The notes beneath the pieces were generated by a model, which had not been told where the DNA came from, did not search any database, and saw nothing but the letters and a program-made list of their open reading frames with translations. From contig UBMU01000009.1 of assembly GCA_900466605.1 (NCBI GenBank), positions 124,001 through 188,000 of the forward strand: a DNA stretch of 64,000 bases, written 5' to 3'. The stretch comes from Hyphomicrobiales bacterium. GTDB taxonomy: Bacteria; Pseudomonadota; Alphaproteobacteria; Rhizobiales; Rhizobiaceae. A program made the position numbers and the translations under genes. Below, one piece after another: positions 58,915 to 64,000 of the stretch (the stretch's first letter is position 1; the number at the start of each line of letters is the position of its first letter).

Positions 58915-59553
58915 TCAGGCCTTAAGCGCTGCCGCTTCCGACGCGAGCTTGGTAATGCCGGCCCAATCGCCAGCGGCAACCAGTTCTTTCGGGGCGACCC
59001 AGGAGCCGCCGACGCAGATGACGTTCGGCAGCGACAGGTAGTCCATGGCGTTCCTCAGCGAAATGCCGCCCGTCGGGCAAAAGACAGTGCCTGATAGCGG
59101 CGAGGACAGTGCCTTGAGATAGGCGGCGCCACCGGCCTGTTCAGCAGGGAAGAACTTCAGAACCTGATAGCCTTCCTCGCGCAGTGCCATGACTTCGCTT
59201 GCAGTCGCGGCACCGGGCAGCAATGGAACCGACGACTTGCGCGCGGCGTCGAGCAGTTCCTGCGTTGCACCCGGACTGACGATGAACTTCGAACCAGCAG
59301 CGACGGCCGCATCCCAATGAGCGACGTTAAGAATAGTGCCTGCACCGACTTCGGCACCCTCGACCTCGTCAGCAACGGCGCGGACGGCGTCGAGGGCGGC
59401 AGGCGTGCGCATGGTGATCTCGATGGCCTTCAGGCCGCCTGCGACAAGAGCACGCGCCAGGGAAACGGCGGACTTGACGTCGTCGACGATCAGAACCGGA
59501 ACGACAGGCTGAAGTTTCAGGATGGAAAGGAGCTTTTCTGTCTTTTCGCCCAT
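58915..59553 (-). CDS. eda: 2-dehydro-3-deoxy-phosphogluconate aldolase (Entner-Doudoroff)
   Basis: This 212-residue class I aldolase cleaves KDPG to pyruvate and glyceraldehyde-3-phosphate. The catalytic Glu is in AIEITMRTPAAL, the GAGTI and SPGATQELLDAA segments are present, and the Schiff-base Lys is in VLKFFPAEQAGG. CPTGGI and GGSWVAPKEL complete the phosphate site. It may also act on KHG or KDPGal. It is a single gene with its own terminator; rhizobia rely on this pathway for hexose breakdown. Confidence 0.95.
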   Translation of the reverse strand: MGEKTEKLLSILKLQPVVPVLIVDDVKSAVSLARALVAGGLKAIEITMRTPAALDAVRAVADEVEGAEVGAGTILNVAHWDAAVAAGSKFIVSPGATQELLDAARKSSVPLLPGAATASEVMALREEGYQVLKFFPAEQAGGAAYLKALSSPLSGTVFCPTGGISLRNAMDYLSLPNVICVGGSWVAPKELVAAGDWAGITKLASEAAALKA

Positions 59554-59708
59554 GGCCGCGTGATCCTTTTGAAACGATTGAATTCGGGACCCGAAATACC
59601 CCCAAGGGTACGCTTTGTCGAGACAAAACCCATCTTTGGAATAGAATGGGTACCCACGGCGGCAAAATTAGGCTAGCGTAAAAAAATCGTCACAAAAGGT
59701 CACCGGTA

Positions 59709-60197
59709 ATGGCGAAAGAGATCGAGCGGAAGTTTTTAGTACGCAGCGACAGTTGGCGCTCCGGGGCCGAGACGAAATCCATTCTAAAACAAGGCTATAT
59801 CGCTTCGATGGACGACCGTTCCGTCCGCGTGCGGGTGCTCGACAATACCAAGGCGCGGCTGACGATCAAGATCGGCCGCAGCACGATGACCCGCGAAGAA
59901 TTCGAATACGACATCCCCGTGGCGGACGCCGAGCAGTTGCTCGATGACGCAATCGGCATCGTTATCGAGAAGACCCGCTACCGCGTCCCACATGAGGGCT
60001 TCGTCTGGGAAGTGGATGTGTTTGCCGGGCAGCATCGCGGATTAGTGATCGCCGAAGTGGAAATGCGCTCGGAAAGCGACAAGCCTGCTCTCCCCTCCTG
60101 GCTCGGGCGCGAGGTCACGGGCGATTTCCGTTACTCGAACCAGGCGCTGGCCACCGAATTCGAGCGCGACCGGCATGCCCTTTCGCATACGGCCTGA
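59709..60197 (+). CDS. CYTH-domain protein (triphosphate tunnel metalloenzyme)
   Basis: This 162-residue protein begins with the CYTH signature ExExK (AKEIERKFLV). It contains further acidic and basic tunnel residues (SVRVRVLDNTKARLTIK, EFEYDIPVADAEQLL, EVDVFAGQHRGLVIAEVE). Small proteins of this class are usually inorganic triphosphatases. Its end overlaps the following CHAD gene by 23 bp. In other bacteria the two domains are fused in one chain (ygiF type), which supports a joint role in polyphosphate or triphosphate handling. Confidence 0.93.
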   Translation: MAKEIERKFLVRSDSWRSGAETKSILKQGYIASMDDRSVRVRVLDNTKARLTIKIGRSTMTREEFEYDIPVADAEQLLDDAIGIVIEKTRYRVPHEGFVWEVDVFAGQHRGLVIAEVEMRSESDKPALPSWLGREVTGDFRYSNQALATEFERDRHALSHTA

Positions 60198-61083
60198 CCG
60201 CAGCTTCACCGCAGAATTCCGAAAAGCCGTTGGTGGACAGCTTCGCCATGCGGTTCGCACGCTAGAAGAAATGCCCGACGGCAAGCACGAAGCGATCCAC
60301 GCCTTTCGCAAGAACCTGAAGCGTGTCCGCTCCCTTTACCGCCTCGTCGCCGAAGAAATACCGGCGATTCGGGAGCAGGAAAACGCGCGCCTTCGAGATG
60401 TTGCACAATCGCTTTCGACGATCCGCGACGCTGCCGCTCTGATCGAGACGGCCACGCATCTCAAGGAAGGGGCCCGCAACGATGACGAAGCTGAGGCGAT
60501 AGGCCGCATCATCGGAGCGCTGAAGGCTCGCCGCGATCACATGGCAGAAGCCGAGACCACAATCGACCAGAAACTCGCAGAAGCGCCGGACCATCTGAAG
60601 GCGGCGGCGGCAGCCGTCGAGGACGTGCATTTCAACGGCGGCCCGCGACGACATGCACGGCTCGTTGCCAGGGGTTGGCGGAAGACTGCCCTCAAGGCCA
60701 CGGAGGCAATTGCCCATTGCCGGAACGGCGAGTCGGTGGAAGCCTTCCACACCTTGCGCAAGCGGGCCCAGGACTACCGGGCATATCACGCCGTGCTCCG
60801 ATCGCTTTGGCCGGCAGCCATGGATGCCAAGTACGAGGTAACAAGTAGCCTCGTCGATCTGCTGGGCCGCATCCACGATCTCGATGTGCTTTGCGGACTC
60901 GTGGAGGCGGAGCCGCAGCATTTCACCAATGCCGACGATCTCGCCCACCTGCTCGAGGCCATCATTTTTCACCAACAGCAAGGCCGACAGGCGGCCTTGA
61001 AGCGCGCCGAGGCCGTTTTCGCCGACGATCCGCGGGAGGAAGCGGCCCGGATCGAGCTGCTGTGGCGGGCGCAAGTGGGCTGA
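60175..61083 (+). CDS. CHAD-domain protein
   Basis: This 302-residue all-helical protein has the CHAD signature (conserved His in [20 protein letters not shown]). A second half-repeat includes [20 protein letters not shown] and [14 protein letters not shown], giving the internal pseudo-symmetry of the fold. CHAD domains bind polyphosphate through conserved His, Arg and Lys. The ATG lies inside the CYTH gene, so translation is likely coupled. Confidence 0.92.
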   Translation: MPFRIRPDRSFTAEFRKAVGGQLRHAVRTLEEMPDGKHEAIHAFRKNLKRVRSLYRLVAEEIPAIREQENARLRDVAQSLSTIRDAAALIETATHLKEGARNDDEAEAIGRIIGALKARRDHMAEAETTIDQKLAEAPDHLKAAAAAVEDVHFNGGPRRHARLVARGWRKTALKATEAIAHCRNGESVEAFHTLRKRAQDYRAYHAVLRSLWPAAMDAKYEVTSSLVDLLGRIHDLDVLCGLVEAEPQHFTNADDLAHLLEAIIFHQQQGRQAALKRAEAVFADDPREEAARIELLWRAQVG

Positions 61084-61129
61084 ATCGCCCCAATTGCGCA
61101 GACGGCCCGAAAGCTGTATTTGCAGCCGC

Positions 61130-62071
61130 ATGACAGACACGCCCACACAACCGACGTCTGCGACGAGCCCGTTCCTCGTTGCGGCTCTTTATCATTTCGT
61201 TTCGGTGCCACGCTTCGAAAGCCTGCGCGAGCCGTTGCAGGCTCTTTGCGAGGAAAACGGCGTGAAGGGTACGCTGCTGCTGGCGCACGAGGGCATCAAC
61301 GGCACGATCGCCGGCCCGGATGCGGGGATCAATACCGTCCTCGCCTTTCTGCGCGCCCAGCCGGAATTTGCCGCGCTCGAGCACAAGGAAAGCCGCGCAT
61401 CGAAAATGCCCTTCGTGCGCATGAAGGTGAAGCTCAAGAAAGAGATCGTCACCATGGGCGTCGAGAACATCGATCCCAACAAGGTGGTCGGTACCTATGT
61501 CGCGCCGCAGGACTGGAATGCGCTGATCTCTGATCCAGACACGATCGTCATCGACACGCGCAACGACTATGAGACAGCGATCGGAATCTTCCGTGGCGCT
61601 GTCGACCCGAACACGAAGACCTTCCGCGAGTTTCCGGACTGGGTGCGCAACAATACCGGCCTGCACAACAAGCCGAAGATCGCCATGTACTGCACCGGCG
61701 GCATCCGCTGCGAGAAGGCCACCGCCTTCATGAAGGAGCAGGGCTTTGAGGAGGTCTATCATCTCAAGGGCGGCATTCTGAAATATCTTGAGGAGATCCC
61801 GCAGGAAGAAAGCCTCTGGGATGGCGCCTGCTTCGTCTTCGACGAGCGTGTCTCGGTCGAGCACGGCCTTAAGGAAGGCGAACACAAGCTCTGCCACGCC
61901 TGCCGCAATCCGATCACTGCGGAAGAGGTCACCTCGCCGCACTATGAGGAAGGCGTCTCCTGCAGCAATTGCTACCAGACGCGCAGTGAAGACGACCGCC
62001 TGCGCTACCGCCAGCGGCAGCACCAGATCGCGCTCGCGAAGAAGCGTGGACAGAAACACATCGGAAGCTGA
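61130..62071 (+). CDS. trhO: tRNA uridine(34) hydroxylase (rhodanese-like)
   Basis: This 313-residue TrhO/YceA-family enzyme uses oxygen to form 5-hydroxyuridine at position 34 of tRNAs. The N-terminal acylphosphatase-like part contains [16 protein letters not shown]. The rhodanese domain has the catalytic Cys in [12 protein letters not shown] (about residue 188). The C-terminus has two Cys-x2-Cys pairs (CHACRN and CSNCY). ATG 61130 was preferred to 61094 as the upstream residues lack similarity. Confidence 0.95.
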   Translation: MTDTPTQPTSATSPFLVAALYHFVSVPRFESLREPLQALCEENGVKGTLLLAHEGINGTIAGPDAGINTVLAFLRAQPEFAALEHKESRASKMPFVRMKVKLKKEIVTMGVENIDPNKVVGTYVAPQDWNALISDPDTIVIDTRNDYETAIGIFRGAVDPNTKTFREFPDWVRNNTGLHNKPKIAMYCTGGIRCEKATAFMKEQGFEEVYHLKGGILKYLEEIPQEESLWDGACFVFDERVSVEHGLKEGEHKLCHACRNPITAEEVTSPHYEEGVSCSNCYQTRSEDDRLRYRQRQHQIALAKKRGQKHIGS

Positions 62072-62092
62072 GGCGGCGTCGAAAAGCCGGCT

Positions 62093-64000
62093 TCAGGCAG
62101 CGGTCGTGCGGCGGGTGGTAACCTTCGCTGCACGTGCCTGCATCAGCCGCTCCGTGATCTGCTCGGCCGGCATCGGTCGGTCAAAGAAATAGCCCTGCAG
62201 CGTGTCGCAGCCGAAGAGCCGCACCGCAATAGCTTGCTCTTCTGTCTCGATGCCCTCGGCGGTGACCGGAATGTCAAGCGAGCGGGCCAGCGCCACTGTC
62301 GCCTGCAGCATTTCGCGCTGGCTGTCGCTCTCCAGGATATTCATGACCAGCGAGCGGTCGATCTTGATACGGTCAAAGCCGAACTGGCGTAGATAGCCGA
62401 TGGAAGAGAAGCCCGAACCGAAGTCATCGAGCGCAACCTTGACGCCTAGCGCCTTCAGACGCTCGATTGCCAGCCGCGTGCGCTGCGGGTTCTGGATCAT
62501 ATAGCCCTCGGTAACCTCGAGCGTCACCCGTTTGGCCTCGATATCCGCCTGCTTCAGCACGTATCGGACATAGTCGGCAAAGGCCGGATTGCGGAATTGC
62601 CCCGGAGAAACATTCACCGAGATACGCAGCTCCGGCCACTGCTTGGCGGTTTCGCAGGCCTTGCGCAGAACGAAAAGCCCCAGCGCCTCGATCAACCCAC
62701 TGGTTTCCGCAATAGGGATGAAGACCTCGGGCGAGACCGGGCCGTAGCCGGGGCGGTTCCATCTCACCAGCGCTTCGACGCCGGTCATTTCATGGGTCGC
62801 TGCATCGATCAGCGGCTGATAGGCAATCGTAAGGTCGCCGCCTTCGATCGCCATTCGCAGATCCAGCTCTAGCGCGTTGCGCTCGCTGCGGTCGGCGTCC
62901 ATGGCGGGATCGTAAAGCGTCATGCGCGCGCGGCCCGCTTCCTTCGCCTTGTACATGGCAAGGTCGGCCCGGCGCACCAGTTCCTCTCGGTCGATCGCGC
63001 CGCCTTCCGACATGGCAATACCGATGCTCGCACCGATGACGACGACACGCCGACCAATTTCCAACGGCTCAGCCAGAAAATCCAATATCTGTTCGGAAAG
63101 CTGCAGTGCAACCGCATGTTCGCTTTCGGAGACAAAAGCGACCGCGAATTCGTCGCCGCCGATGCGCGCGAGAACGGACCCGGCCGGGATGAGAACGTTG
63201 AGGCCGGCGGCAACGGCACGGATCAGCTGGTCGCCAGTGCCATGGCCGTAAGCATCGTTGACTTCCTTGAATCCATCGAGATCGAGGTAGAGGATAAGTA
63301 CGTTGCGGCGCGTCTGCGCGGCCTCGTCAACGAAGGCATCGATGGCTGCTCCGAGCCCGTCGCGGTTCAGCAAGCCGCTCAATCGATCACGGTTTGCCTC
63401 CTCGCGTGCGCTGATTTCTTCTGCCTTCAGTCGCCGCAGGGACAGCCAGCCGATGATGAGCAGAACGATAAAAAACAGGCCGACAAGCCCGAGCGCCTTG
63501 ACGACCATCGGACGAACTTCGCCGTAACCGATATCACCGGGTGCCCGCGACACCCAGACGAGCTTTCCAAGGACGGCCGATTGTGCATCCGCGATCGATA
63601 CAGAGTAGCGCGCATCGAAATCCGGCGCGACCAGCTTCAACCCGTCGATGACGTAGGTCGTACCGAGTTCCGCAATTTTGTCAGGACTCAAATGCCGCGC
63701 GAAGATGAGATATCGATGCTTTCCTGCCGGCACGTCGAGCGCGCCGGACTTCTCCCGCACAAGTGCTACACCGACCGCCGCTATACCGGACCTCGTGCCG
63801 ACGAAGCCCGTCGCCTCCGGCGAGTGCCGTGGGTCCGCTGCCTTGGCGCGGTCGAAGAGCGACCAGAGCGCCGGCGAGAAGAATTCGTCCAGCGAGCCGT
63901 CCATCGGCTTGCCTTCCTGAAAGACCATGATCGGCTTCTTCTCGTCATCGATTACGATGGCCATGTCGAAGAGAGAACTGTTGACCGACATTTCGCCGTA
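62093..64000 (-). CDS. CHASE4-like sensor GGDEF-EAL protein (5' end beyond window)
   Basis: The frame is open to the right edge, so the N-terminus is missing; an internal ATG occurs at 63991. The visible 5' part (SSLFDMAIVIDDEKKPIMVF and following) resembles a periplasmic CHASE4 sensor. It is followed by one helix (ALGLVGLFFIVLLIIGWLSL), then a GGDEF domain with intact RIGGDEFAVAF and an EAL domain with intact GVEALVRWNRPG, ALDDFGSGFSSIGYL and KIDRSLV. Both synthesis and hydrolysis of c-di-GMP are possible; in such hybrids one usually dominates. It converges with trhO (21-bp gap). Confidence 0.93.
   Translation of the reverse strand, partial: YGEMSVNSSLFDMAIVIDDEKKPIMVFQEGKPMDGSLDEFFSPALWSLFDRAKAADPRHSPEATGFVGTRSGIAAVGVALVREKSGALDVPAGKHRYLIFARHLSPDKIAELGTTYVIDGLKLVAPDFDARYSVSIADAQSAVLGKLVWVSRAPGDIGYGEVRPMVVKALGLVGLFFIVLLIIGWLSLRRLKAEEISAREEANRDRLSGLLNRDGLGAAIDAFVDEAAQTRRNVLILYLDLDGFKEVNDAYGHGTGDQLIRAVAAGLNVLIPAGSVLARIGGDEFAVAFVSESEHAVALQLSEQILDFLAEPLEIGRRVVVIGASIGIAMSEGGAIDREELVRRADLAMYKAKEAGRARMTLYDPAMDADRSERNALELDLRMAIEGGDLTIAYQPLIDAATHEMTGVEALVRWNRPGYGPVSPEVFIPIAETSGLIEALGLFVLRKACETAKQWPELRISVNVSPGQFRNPAFADYVRYVLKQADIEAKRVTLEVTEGYMIQNPQRTRLAIERLKALGVKVALDDFGSGFSSIGYLRQFGFDRIKIDRSLVMNILESDSQREMLQATVALARSLDIPVTAEGIETEEQAIAVRLFGCDTLQGYFFDRPMPAEQITERLMQARAAKVTTRRTTAA

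Overview
The window looks like chromosomal DNA from a member of the Rhizobiaceae (Rhizobium/Agrobacterium group, Alphaproteobacteria). This is inferred from high GC coding, the gene order glgP-glgB-glgC-glgA-pgm-glgX, a soxBDAG sarcosine oxidase operon, a three-gene pntA1-pntA2-pntB transhydrogenase next to an aa3-type oxidase subunit IV gene, an HWE-type histidine kinase, DUF992 and DUF1007 genes, a MaoC/NodN-like gene and an alphaproteobacterial ornithine decarboxylase with a long structured leader. I see no tRNA or rRNA gene, CRISPR array, insertion sequence, prophage or clear pseudogene. The first gene is cut by the left edge and the last gene by the right edge.

Layout. 1-2.2 kb: a transglutaminase-like gene (5' end missing) and an orphan TadG/VWA protein closed by a strong terminator. 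2.4-13.4 kb: a six-gene glycogen operon with all genes on the plus strand and gaps or overlaps of at most about 20 bp. It covers glucose-1-P/glucose-6-P interconversion (pgm), ADP-glucose synthesis (glgC), polymerisation (glgA), branching (glgB), phosphorolysis (glgP) and debranching (glgX). 13.5-15.6 kb: a MaoC dehydratase, a zinc alcohol dehydrogenase and a VOC protein. 15.7-20.9 kb: the minus-strand soxBDAG operon, which oxidises sarcosine to glycine and passes the one-carbon unit to folate. 21.3-24.6 kb: an exported DUF1254 protein, several small genes, two bS21 (rpsU) paralogues and a cold-shock gene. 24.7-29.8 kb: a TPR lipoprotein, a DAO-type oxidoreductase, an HWE histidine kinase, a DUF992 protein and a LysE exporter.

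29.8-36.5 kb: pntB, pntA2, pntA1, the oxidase subunit IV gene, an acyl-homoserine-lactone-synthase/FeeM-like gene, and a membrane PAS-GGDEF-EAL protein whose GGDEF site is degenerate. 36.8-40.1 kb: a TRAP transporter whose two permease genes converge on the gene for its Tat-exported binding protein. 40.4-45.8 kb: a glutamine amidotransferase-type hydrolase, a class III nucleotide cyclase with a duplicated two-helix membrane module, a 2-hydroxyacid dehydrogenase, LacI and MarR regulators, and a creatininase-family hydrolase. 45.9-48.5 kb: a COG0523 metal GTPase with a His-rich loop behind a Zur-box-like palindrome, translationally coupled to a WD40-like gene, then a GNAT gene. 48.6-53.9 kb: a diguanylate cyclase, a serine hydrolase, two small genes, a GNAT gene and ornithine/lysine decarboxylase with its leader. 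54.4-64 kb: a LysR regulator, a DUF1007/NicO nickel-cobalt transporter pair, another GNAT gene with a small membrane protein, a DUF533 protein, KDPG aldolase, a CYTH/CHAD overlapping pair, the tRNA hydroxylase trhO and a CHASE4-like GGDEF-EAL protein.

Most of the window is ordinary core or near-core rhizobial metabolism. The parts most worth a second look are the FeeM/AHL-synthase-like gene, the ornithine decarboxylase leader, the putatively Zur-controlled GTPase-WD40 pair, the paired bS21 genes around the cold-shock gene, the cyclase with an internal membrane-module duplication, and a 44-residue membrane protein with a good ribosome-binding site. Start codons were often moved downstream of the longest open frame where a ribosome-binding site or family alignment favoured this.
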